From: an uncultured Chlorobiaceae bacterium
GTDB lineage: Bacteria > Bacteroidota > Chlorobiia > Chlorobiales > Chlorobiaceae
Length of the DNA: 34,870 bases
Assembly (NCBI GenBank): GCA_903865705.1
Contig: CAIPKT010000149.1
Span: forward strand, 1 to 34,870
Direction of reading: 5' to 3'
Below are positions 27,180 through 33,705 of this stretch, one piece after another; positions within the stretch are counted from its first letter, which is position 1, and each line of letters opens with the position of its first letter. The position numbers and the translations under genes were made by a program. The notes under the pieces were generated by a model. The model ran no database searches and was not told where the DNA came from. It saw nothing but the letters and a program-made list of their open reading frames with translations.

Positions 27180-27362
27180 GTGCCGCAAGCAGCATGCAGC
27201 ACAACGCTTTCGCTCTTTGCGGATGAAGCGCCAGCTTCACCGGAACCCGACAAAAAGATCATGCAGGTCATGTGTGACGGAAATTTAAGCCCTGCCCAGC
27301 TGCTGCTCTTCCGTTCCCATACCTGCTATCTGCCAAGCCCCCCTTGCCTGCCAAGCGAATAA
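27180..27362 (+). pseudogene. Probable remnant of the 3' end of umuC
   Basis: This short frame begins 7 nt after umuD, where umuC normally starts. It encodes LSLFADEAPASPEPDKKIMQVM, shown here in two parts: LSLFADEAPASPEP and DKKIMQVM. This parallels the C-terminal segment of UmuC proteins (E. coli: LNLFDDNAPRPGSEQLMTVMD). The next residues drift away, though an LSP triplet follows as in the UmuC end. No polymerase domain, catalytic acidic residues or Y-family fingers are present. The simplest reading is that a deletion removed nearly all of umuC and left its last few dozen codons. The match is short, and a chance similarity is not excluded. Confidence 0.5.
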
Positions 27363-27443
27363 GGCTCACTTATACACAAATAATACGTATACTCAGAAGA
27401 GTTGAGGTATGAAATAAATTTTCACCCACCTAAATTCCCTGCT

Positions 27444-27983
27444 ATGAAAAAGTTACTCCTTATTTGTGCTACAATAATCGCTCTTTCTGGTTGTGCTGGA
27501 TATAGCGTTAAGAACCCTGTAAGTGGAGAACATTATAGAGTGTATAGACCTCAACCTTACTTACTCTTGATACCTAATGAGAAAGGAACAGAAACTCCGG
27601 AACCTTCTGGTAAAAATTCTGCTACGGATGTAACTGTAAATGGTATTAAATATATAGGACGTATTTTTTACTTACCAGATTATTCTAAACCTTATGAGAT
27701 TAAATCGTGGGGTCTTCTTGGAAAAGCGAATTTTACGTTTGATATAACGGATGGCTGGCAACTTGTTAAGATATCTGATCAAGCTGACAATTCTGGGCTA
27801 GCCACTTCAATACCAGGACTTATATCAACCGTATTACCCGGATTAAATATGGGGAATAAATCATTACTTAAGCATCCTTTAACATCCGATAGTAAGAATG
27901 ATTGCCTTCTGTACAGAATTATTATTAATGAAAACAGTGGCCAGTCAAGTTTACAACAAGTGCCAATCATACCTCCTCAATAA
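27444..27983 (+). CDS. Putative lipoprotein of unknown function
   Basis: The 179-residue protein starts at ATG 27444 with a lipoprotein signal MKKLLLICATIIALSGCAG, so the mature chain begins at Cys17 and is membrane-anchored outside the cytoplasm. The ORF-track start is 14 codons earlier and would spoil the signal peptide. The mature part is polar, with YRPQPYLLLIPNEKG and a Ser/Asp-rich middle, and ends in PIIPPQ. I recognise no domain. The codons are far richer in A and T than the flanking umuD and restriction genes, which suggests a foreign origin. It stands alone, with about 80 nt ahead and about 190 nt of featureless sequence behind. Confidence 0.75.
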   Translation: MKKLLLICATIIALSGCAGYSVKNPVSGEHYRVYRPQPYLLLIPNEKGTETPEPSGKNSATDVTVNGIKYIGRIFYLPDYSKPYEIKSWGLLGKANFTFDITDGWQLVKISDQADNSGLATSIPGLISTVLPGLNMGNKSLLKHPLTSDSKNDCLLYRIIINENSGQSSLQQVPIIPPQ

Positions 27984-28177
27984 TTGATTCTGCAACAAAA
28001 GCAAGCGAACTGCACAAAGAAAAAGATGCGTTGAAATTAGGGCACAAAGAGGCATGACAAGAAAAGTGAGGCAAAAGTAGAGGGACACCCTGCCAATTTA
28101 TTAAAAATTGATATTATTGAGGTGACGGTATAAAAAGTGCTGAGGTTTTAGTACAAAGAATTCATAAGCAAGTAATC

Positions 28178-29257
28178 TTATAGATTATCTTCTGATAAAG
28201 ATCTTCTTTTGAGTTTTACTCCATCGATGATTATCCAGTCTTCTTCAATAATCGGTTCACCCCCATTAGGGTCGATCTGAGCACTAATTTTTTTCATGTT
28301 TTCTATATAACTCTCCATTAAGTGCGCAGCGACGCTTAGGAGCTTGATTTTTGAGTCAGTGCGTCGAATAAACCCACTACCTTTATCATGGTCATCAATA
28401 CGTTTTAAGCTTAGCTCGCTTAGGCAGTATTCATTCTCCATTTTGGCATCGGAGTAGCCAAGTATGCGCGGTGGAAGGGTCGGGACTCCATCTTTCTCGT
28501 TATAAATATGATATGGATTAGCCAAGTCTTTGATTGTTGTGGTATTCCCGTAACGAGGCATACCAAAAGCATAACATACCAACGGTTTGATTAAATCATT
28601 TTTATAATTGAATTTATCATAAGCTTTCGCACTCGAAATTTCATCAAGCCAGCGTGCATATAATATTGCTGCCATGGCACCTCCGAGAGAGTGACCTGTT
28701 ATGTATATGGGTAGTTTTGGCATAACCGATACCATTTGCAGTACCTCATCATAGATGGATTCGACAGCTTGATAAAAACCTTTATGAAAAAGATCCTGCC
28801 TTCGGTTGGGATAATGAATCCTGCCTGCTTGAAGATTTGTCACCCAATCCTTGAGCATTGTAATGCCAGGAAAGAGGAAATAATGGAACTGTTTTTCAGT
28901 TCCACGTAAGGCAATGAATATTGCCTTTGGCGTAGAGGCAACGAGAGCTACAACCATCTCCCTCTCAATAAATTGAAATTTGAACGAACTTCCTTCCAAA
29001 TTGGAAATTTGATAGACCTGGCTTGCTTCGATGAACTGCACCGCTTGAACAATACTGCCATATCCCGAACATGGAACAATATTAAGGCGGTTGGCATCTC
29101 TTACTTCATATTCAGGAATATGATGGTAGGTTGCAAGCGATATAAGGGATGATAAATAAGCCTTTGGCCAAGAAAAAATACAAGATGACCAATCTGTTTC
29201 AGCTTGTTTATATACCTCACTCAGAATATCTGCAAGATTTTTCTTCGGCGTTATCAT
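28178..29257 (-). CDS. Class 3 lipase family protein (alpha/beta hydrolase)
   Basis: This 359-residue Lipase_3 family hydrolase has the nucleophile elbow YITGHSLGGAMA (Ser190), the strand IFIALRGTEKQ that forms the oxyanion side, a likely catalytic Asp256 in NEKDGVPTLPPR, and a candidate His312 in AAHLMESY. No signal peptide is present, so it is probably cytoplasmic or exported by another route. The substrate (acylglycerol, phospholipid or other ester) is not evident. The ATG at 29257 has an exceptionally good ribosome site, AAGGAGGTG, 5 nt upstream. The gene is AT-rich, like the neighbouring lipoprotein gene, and the pair may have arrived together. Lipase_3 proteins also occur as effectors, but nothing nearby (no immunity gene or secretion marker) supports that here. 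Confidence 0.87.
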   Translation of the reverse strand: MITPKKNLADILSEVYKQAETDWSSCIFSWPKAYLSSLISLATYHHIPEYEVRDANRLNIVPCSGYGSIVQAVQFIEASQVYQISNLEGSSFKFQFIEREMVVALVASTPKAIFIALRGTEKQFHYFLFPGITMLKDWVTNLQAGRIHYPNRRQDLFHKGFYQAVESIYDEVLQMVSVMPKLPIYITGHSLGGAMAAILYARWLDEISSAKAYDKFNYKNDLIKPLVCYAFGMPRYGNTTTIKDLANPYHIYNEKDGVPTLPPRILGYSDAKMENEYCLSELSLKRIDDHDKGSGFIRRTDSKIKLLSVAAHLMESYIENMKKISAQIDPNGGEPIIEEDWIIIDGVKLKRRSLSEDNL

Positions 29258-29688
29258 GATAACACCTCCTTGAAAAAACCATATTCGACCAATCCCAGAA
29301 ATACTATAATAATACTATACGCATTCAATAAGAAAAACACTACCACTCCGAGATTAGTTCACTTTGTCTGATTATTGTTCCCTCCGTTCATGCCTGCAGT
29401 TCGCCGACCAAATTCATACTCTGCTAAACGGGAGCTGGAGTTGCTTCAAGTACATAGGTAATTGCATTACCCCCCGCCCGCTGCTCCCCCGCTCCTGAAC
29501 CCTGACAACAAACCACCCTGCTTCATCACCGGGCGCGCCTGCGCTTGCCCTTGCCCTGCAGCTGCATTGCCTTTCCGCAGCATAAAGAGGTCAGGTTATC
29601 AACTTGGACTCAGCCTTTTTTTATCTACCGGTTGGGGTCTACTTTATTACGATGTTCGGCCAGCAAGACAAACAAAAGAAGAATGCAA
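29258..29688. other. Spacer between the lipase gene and nfeD
   Basis: This is about 430 bases between divergent genes. The part next to the lipase gene is AT-rich and holds a promoter-like pair at 29301-29328. The part next to nfeD has a C-rich stretch (about 29,465-29,560). Two ORFs overlap here, but neither looks like protein. No repeat or RNA gene was recognised. Confidence 0.5.
29301..29328 (-). promoter_or_regulatory. Possible sigma-70-type promoter for the lipase gene
   Basis: On the minus strand TTGAAT (-35-like) and TAGTAT (-10-like) are separated by 16 nt, about 45 nt before the lipase ATG. The region is AT-rich, so such matches are easy to find by chance. Confidence 0.3.
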
Positions 29689-30150
29689 ATGCTTGATGCG
29701 TGGCACCTGTGGGTCATCGCGGGTTTAGTGCTCTGGATTGTAGAAATTTTCACGTCCGGCTTCGTTGTCGGCCTTTTTGCTACTGCTTGCTTGGCTGTGG
29801 CTCCTTTTGCAGGTGCAAACGTTTCGTTCAAGATGCAGTTGCTGGTATTTGGTGTTGCAACGGTTATCATGACGTTGGGAGTCAGACCGCTGGTACTCAA
29901 GCATTTTTATGGCCAAGATCCGAAAATCAGGACGAACGTTGATGCACTTATCGGAAAGTCCGGCTTTGTTACCGAAACTATTGACCATCAGCGTGGGAGC
30001 GAAAGAGTAAAGATTGATGGAGAAATATGGCGTGCCATCACGCAAAACGAATCACCGGTTGAGATTGGCCGAAAGGTAACTGTGCGGGAAGTCGAGGGGA
30101 ACAAACTCGTAGTCGAAACAATAACCGAAAAGGAAGGGAACGCATCATGA
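29689..30150 (+). CDS. NfeD-family membrane protein
   Basis: This 153-residue short NfeD protein has an N-terminal WHLWVIAGLVLWIVEIF helix, two further hydrophobic segments up to about residue 70, and a C-terminal OB-fold with LIGKSGFVTETI, DGEIWRAIT and VEGNKLVVE. The OB-fold faces the inside of the cell or the membrane surface and acts with an SPFH-domain protein (slipin/QmcA type) in membrane microdomain or quality-control complexes. The start is ATG 29689, with AGAAG 7 nt upstream; the ORF-track start at 29545 adds 48 non-family residues. The stop overlaps the start of the downstream SPFH gene (ATGA), the normal coupled arrangement, but that partner is cut short. Confidence 0.88.
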   Translation: MLDAWHLWVIAGLVLWIVEIFTSGFVVGLFATACLAVAPFAGANVSFKMQLLVFGVATVIMTLGVRPLVLKHFYGQDPKIRTNVDALIGKSGFVTETIDHQRGSERVKIDGEIWRAITQNESPVEIGRKVTVREVEGNKLVVETITEKEGNAS

Positions 30151-30221
30151 GTATTCTATTGGTCTTTGTAGTGTTGATTGCCCTGATTATTACATTTGTG
30201 GTTAAAGGAGTTTCTGTAGTC
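30147..30221 (+). pseudogene. Truncated slipin/QmcA-type SPFH protein gene (5' end only)
   Basis: The frame starts with MSILLVFVVLIALIITFVVKGVSVV, seen as MSILLVFVVLIALI and TFVVKGVSVV. This is the membrane anchor and first residues of a stomatin-like/QmcA protein, and it is translationally coupled to nfeD. In intact members the next residues are a V-P-Q-G-type segment leading into the SPFH domain. Here the sequence changes to unrelated GCYQNISACGG just after codon 25, and the frame ends without any SPFH domain. The break lies about 110 bp from the 3' end of the first SUMF gene, which runs in the opposite direction. A rearrangement has therefore joined the nfeD locus to the kinase/SUMF array. 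Confidence 0.7.
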
Positions 30222-30333
30222 GGTTGTTACCAGAACATTTCGGCGTGCGGCGGTTCGTCCCTCACCTCTGCTCACCAAAATCTTGGTACTGCCCTCTCGC
30301 TCAAAAGCAAAGCCGGCATGAGCAGCCAACTGA

Positions 30334-31140
30334 CTACGGGACGAAAACCAGGCGGAAGCCAATGCCGCCGACCCGGCCGGCGGGGAAGTCGTCGGATCGA
30401 GAAGCCGACCGACAGTACTCGGCGTTGGTGAGCCGGCACCCGCCACGAATCACACAGTCCGAACCCGTTGATGGCCCAGTGGGATTTGTAACAACACCTT
30501 GCGCTTTACAGTCATCATAAAAGGTTCCACCGTACCAATCGCTGCACCACTCCCAGACATTACCGTGCATGTTGTACAAACCATAAGCGTTAGGCGCAAA
30601 ACTGTTTACCGCAACAGTATTCCGCCGATAAACCCCTGTCGGATTACCATTGTACGGATAATTGCCGTCATAATTTGCTTGGTTGGTCGTTAGGTTCTCT
30701 CCTGTATTGAACGGGGTTCTGCTGCCTGCCCGGCAGGCGTACTCCCACTCCGCTTCAGTAGGCAAGCGATACACTTTGCCTCTTTTTGCCGAAAGTGCTT
30801 TGCAATAGGCCGTAACATCATACCAACTCACATTAACCACGGGGTCGTTCGTTTCTCCCTGGTTGGCCCCTTCGTTCCACTGGTAACCTGTTGCTGCAAC
30901 AAATTTCCTGAACTCGGCAACCGTTACTTCATATTTAGCCATATAAAAGTTACTCACTTTTACCCGATGCAGAGTCTCATCGCTCTGGTGACCAACTTCA
31001 CCCTCGGGGCTTCCCATCGTAAAGGTGCCGCCGCGAATCAGCACAAACTCCATCGCGTTTGCTGACATTGCTCCGCTGAAAAACATGAACACAGCAAGAA
31101 AAAGAGCAAGAATGATGGAATAAATGCGTTTTGGTTTCAT
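30334..31140 (-). CDS. Secreted SUMF/FGE-fold protein, copy 1 (putative DGR target)
   Basis: The 268-residue product from ATG 31140 has a Sec signal peptide (MKPKRIYSIILALFLAVFMF, cleaved near ANA). It then has one SUMF (formylglycine-generating-enzyme-like, C-type-lectin fold) domain: FVLIRGGTFTMGSPEGE, YEVTVAEFRKF, YRLPTEAEWEYACR, YNMHGNVWEWCSDWYGG and the terminal IGFRLVFVP. The paired catalytic cysteines of true FGE are not evident, so it is more likely a binding protein than an enzyme. It is the exported partner of the kinase module upstream, but its own kinase gene is only a remnant whose stop overlaps this ATG. The last 40 codons differ sharply from copy 2, while the rest is closely similar. 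Confidence 0.85.
   Translation of the reverse strand: MKPKRIYSIILALFLAVFMFFSGAMSANAMEFVLIRGGTFTMGSPEGEVGHQSDETLHRVKVSNFYMAKYEVTVAEFRKFVAATGYQWNEGANQGETNDPVVNVSWYDVTAYCKALSAKRGKVYRLPTEAEWEYACRAGSRTPFNTGENLTTNQANYDGNYPYNGNPTGVYRRNTVAVNSFAPNAYGLYNMHGNVWEWCSDWYGGTFYDDCKAQGVVTNPTGPSTGSDCVIRGGCRLTNAEYCRSASRSDDFPAGRVGGIGFRLVFVP
30361..30459 (-). repeat. Putative DGR variable region of SUMF copy 1
   Basis: This is the 3'-terminal codon stretch between conserved TGS and GFRLVF. It encodes RGGCRLTNAEYCRSASR followed by SDDFPAGRVGG. Compared codon by codon with the region at 31411-31509, I count 33 differences in 99 bases. 27 of them are in first or second codon positions, and nearly all are compatible with A-rich (AAC-like) template codons. 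Confidence 0.6.
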
Positions 31141-31319
31141 CTTTTGGCCCAAAAGAAAATGGTTAAAACGTTGGTACGACCATGATTGGCCAAATGGGGC
31201 AGTAGCTCCTTGATGGCCACTTTCTGGCCCGTCTTCAAGTCGATACCAAGATAGACCCGGCTCATCCCACCCTCTCCAAGAAGGCGCTCTATCTGATAGT
31301 TCAGTATCTGTTGTTCCAT
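31137..31319 (-). pseudogene. Internally deleted Ser/Thr kinase gene remnant
   Basis: The first 46 codons match the intact kinase downstream almost perfectly, including the glycine loop LLGEGGMSRVYLG and the ATP lysine in VAIKEL. The sequence then jumps from LANH straight to bases that match the very end of the intact kinase gene (CGTACCAAC, then TTTAACCATTTTCTTTT), now in another frame, and stops after FFWAKR. About 1 kb, holding the catalytic loop, DFG, membrane segment and extracytoplasmic tail, is missing. The product of 60 residues cannot be a kinase. The remnant's stop overlaps the SUMF copy 1 ATG, so its translation might still feed ribosomes to that gene. Confidence 0.85.
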
Positions 31320-31383
31320 AGACTACGTTCCTTGAAGGATATCTTTTTATAAACTTAAAACGACAGAATGAACTGCCAACTGA

Positions 31384-32313
31384 CTAAGGGGCGAAGACCA
31401 GGCGGAAGCCAACGCGGTTGAACCGAGAGATTGGGGGGTAGTAGTTCCGAAAAGCCGACCGACAGTACTTCGCGTGTCCGCCCCAGCCCCCGCCACGAAG
31501 CAAACGCTCCGAACCCGTTGATGGCCCCTGAGGGTTGGTCACCGTGCCGTTCGCTTTACATTCGTCATAATAGGTTCCACCGTACCAGTCGCTGCACCAC
31601 TCCGCAACATTGCCGTGCATGTTGTACAATCCCCACGCATTGGGCGCAAAACTGTTTACCGCAACGGTATTCTGCCGGTAAACTCCATTCAGATTGCCAT
31701 TGTACGGATAATTGCCGTCATAATTTGCCTGTTTGGTCGTCAGGTTCTCTCCAGTATTGAACGGAGTTTTGCTTCCTGCACGGCAGGCATACTCCCACTC
31801 CGCTTCAGTAGGCAAACGATACAGCTTGCCTCTTTTTGCCGAGAGCGCTTTGCAATAAGCCATAGCATCATTCCAGCTCAAATGAACCACGGGATCGTTC
31901 TCTTCACTCTGAGGTCGAATATTCCCTGAAAATCCATGGCGCCAGTTTACTCCTGCTCTATTTTCCCAAGTGGTGCCATTCCAAATATAGCTGCCATCTC
32001 CTTTTTCGGCATCTGTCCGATACCCTGTTGCTGCAACAAATTTCCTGAACTCGGCAACCGTTACTTCATATTTGGCCATATAAAACTCACTCACTTTTAC
32101 CCGATGCTGAGTTTCACTGTACTCTATCCCATTTTCCTGCCAAAAAGCCATGATTTCAGCCCTGCCAGCTTCACCCTCAGGGCTTCCCATCGTAAAGGTG
32201 CCACCGCGAATCAGCACAAACTCCATAGCTTTCGCTGGCATTGCTCCGCTGAAAAACATGAACACAGCAAGAAAAAATGCGGGAATGATGGAACAAATGC
32301 GTTTTGGTTTCAT
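31384..32313 (-). CDS. Secreted SUMF/FGE-fold protein, copy 2 (putative DGR target)
   Basis: From ATG 32313 the protein is 309 residues. A Sec signal peptide (MKPKRICSIIPAFFLAVFMF, cleaved near AKA) is followed by a SUMF domain with the same blocks as copy 1. It carries an extra loop of about 40 residues before NDPVVHLSW. The ORF-track start 48 codons upstream overlaps the end of the kinase gene and would hide the signal peptide. The C-terminus reads RGGGWGGHAKYCRSAFR, then NYYPPISRFNRVGFRLVFAP, the hypervariable stretch. The gene begins 22 nt after the stop of the intact kinase gene, so the two are probably cotranscribed: a secreted ligand-binding protein with a membrane kinase. The ligand is unknown. 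Confidence 0.87.
   Translation of the reverse strand: MKPKRICSIIPAFFLAVFMFFSGAMPAKAMEFVLIRGGTFTMGSPEGEAGRAEIMAFWQENGIEYSETQHRVKVSEFYMAKYEVTVAEFRKFVAATGYRTDAEKGDGSYIWNGTTWENRAGVNWRHGFSGNIRPQSEENDPVVHLSWNDAMAYCKALSAKRGKLYRLPTEAEWEYACRAGSKTPFNTGENLTTKQANYDGNYPYNGNLNGVYRQNTVAVNSFAPNAWGLYNMHGNVAEWCSDWYGGTYYDECKANGTVTNPQGPSTGSERLLRGGGWGGHAKYCRSAFRNYYPPISRFNRVGFRLVFAP
31411..31509 (-). repeat. Putative DGR variable region of SUMF copy 2
   Basis: This is the counterpart of 30361-30459. Invariant stretches (CGTGGCGGG, TACTGTCGGTCGGCT and TTGGCTTCCGCCTG) alternate with codons such as AAC, TAC, GGC and CAC that pair with different residues in copy 1. A template repeat with AAC at these sites would generate both versions by A-to-N changes. 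No third copy (candidate template) is in the window. Confidence 0.6.
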
Positions 32314-32335
32314 CTTTTGACCTAAAAGAAAATGG

Positions 32336-33466
32336 TTAAAAAGTTGGTACGTTAATATTGGAAGGCTTTTCCGGAACAGACTCCGGACGGGCTGGTGCTG
32401 AAGCCGGATATTCAGCAGGGGTCTCAGCAGGTGCTGCTGGCGCCTCTGGTGCCTCAACCGAATATTCAGCGGCAGGCGCTGCGGGAGCCTCGACTGGCGC
32501 TTCTACAGGTGCCTCTTGTTTACTACGGCTATTCAAGCTCAATACCCCAATTAAAAACGCAAAAAACAAAATCAATGCGATAAGAAATTTCCCGAATGAA
32601 GCGAATGATTCTACAGGAGGAGGATTAGGTCGCGGTTGCGGTGGTGCCGGCGCATGTATCGCCCGCATAAAATCGTTGCAGTTCCGATACCGATCTCCCT
32701 TCTCTTTTGACGTTGCTTTGTCCACAATCCTCTGCATCTTTTCCGAGACATACTCATAAGTACTCTTCATCCTCGGTAACGGCTCTTTGACAATCTTGAC
32801 CTGCACCTCAAATTCCGATTCGGTTTCCATATCATAAGGGGCTTTGCCGGTCAGCATCTGATACAACAGCACTCCCAATGAGTAAATATCTGTCCTCTCA
32901 TCAACCTCTCGGCCATTCACCTGCTCAGGACTCATATAGGCCAGAGTTCCCATACGAATACCTGTCTTGGTATGCAGTGTACTGCTGCTTCCAGCGGCTA
33001 TTTTTGCAATACCGAAATCGACAACCTTGACTTGCTTGCCTTTGGTAATGATGATGTTTGAGGGTTTGATGTCACGGTGAATCACCTCATTGTCATGCGC
33101 ATAAGCAAATGCCTCCAGTAACTGGCAAAAGAGTTCTTTTGCTTCTTCTTCAGGAATCGGACCTTTTTCCTTTGCGATATACTCTTCAAGAGTCACCCCC
33201 TCAATGTATTCCTGAACAAGAAAGAGTCGTGTGCCGATCTCTTCGTAGCGGATAAGACGAACAATATGCTGATGGCTGAGTTTCGCCATAAATTGCGCCT
33301 CACGCCGAAACCGGTCACGCAGTTCATCATGATTGGCCAGTTGCGCCAGCAGCTCTTTGATGGCTACTTTCTGGCCAGTCTTCAAGTCGATACCAAGATA
33401 GACCCGACTCATCCCACCCTCTCCAAGAAGGCGCTCTATCTGATAGTTCAGTATCTGTTGTTCCAT
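32336..33466 (-). CDS. Membrane Ser/Thr protein kinase (Hanks type)
   Basis: This 376-residue kinase phosphorylates Ser/Thr. It has the glycine loop LLGEGGMSRVYLG (13-25), Lys37, HRDIKPSN (130-137), DFGIAK (150-155) and MSPEQVNGREVDERTDIYSLG. A single membrane helix FLIALILFFAFLIGVLSL (about 294-311) follows a proline-rich juxtamembrane stretch. The outer part is a low-complexity tail of Ala/Pro/Glu repeats (APVEAPVEAPAAPAAEY) without a recognisable fold, ending in NINVPTF. The gene is followed 22 nt later by SUMF copy 2, and the pair looks like one sensory unit, with the secreted protein in place of a fused sensor domain. The start ATG 33466 gives the normal kinase N-terminus. It is nearly identical to the third copy in the kinase domain but differs in the tail. 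Confidence 0.93.
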   Translation of the reverse strand: MEQQILNYQIERLLGEGGMSRVYLGIDLKTGQKVAIKELLAQLANHDELRDRFRREAQFMAKLSHQHIVRLIRYEEIGTRLFLVQEYIEGVTLEEYIAKEKGPIPEEEAKELFCQLLEAFAYAHDNEVIHRDIKPSNIIITKGKQVKVVDFGIAKIAAGSSSTLHTKTGIRMGTLAYMSPEQVNGREVDERTDIYSLGVLLYQMLTGKAPYDMETESEFEVQVKIVKEPLPRMKSTYEYVSEKMQRIVDKATSKEKGDRYRNCNDFMRAIHAPAPPQPRPNPPPVESFASFGKFLIALILFFAFLIGVLSLNSRSKQEAPVEAPVEAPAAPAAEYSVEAPEAPAAPAETPAEYPASAPARPESVPEKPSNINVPTF

Positions 33467-33705
33467 TGTTACGCTTGAGAGATCATGAAAAATGGGTCAG
33501 CCTTGTACCTGAAAAGCGATAATCATTACAGTAATGCGAAAAAAATAACGGCGAAGGAGTTGCCAATAACTTGCCTGATATTTCGGGAGACTCTGCCACT
33601 GTTGAGAGAAAAACGATATAACCACTTTCAAACAGTTTTCTGTATTTGTGCAGAGATCAATGTTACTGAAATAGTGCCCGACAAGTTGTTTCCCTTAAAT
33701 CAGTC

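Larger units (their letters stand above)
30334..33466 (-). repeat. Tandem duplicated kinase-SUMF modules
   Basis: Module B (31384-33466) is an intact kinase gene followed by a SUMF gene. Module A (30334-31319) is the same arrangement with most of the kinase gene deleted. Both use the same junction sequence (AACCATTTTCTTTT) before the SUMF start. A further kinase copy lies at 33706-34870. The kinase reading frames start about 2.15 kb apart. Confidence 0.8.

Noticed and set aside
28173-28187. TAATCTTATAGATTA palindrome at the lipase stop
   Set aside because: It is AT-only in effect, overlaps the stop codon and has no T-tract, so it is unlikely to be a terminator.
30156-30446. 96-codon minus-strand ORF spanning the SPFH/SUMF junction
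   Set aside because: It is out of frame with the SUMF gene and antisense to the SPFH anchor, with no recognisable sequence. I considered a DGR accessory protein, but nothing supports it.
32314-32457. 48-codon upstream extension of SUMF copy 2
   Set aside because: It overlaps the 3' end of the kinase gene and would mask the clear signal peptide that begins at MKPKR.
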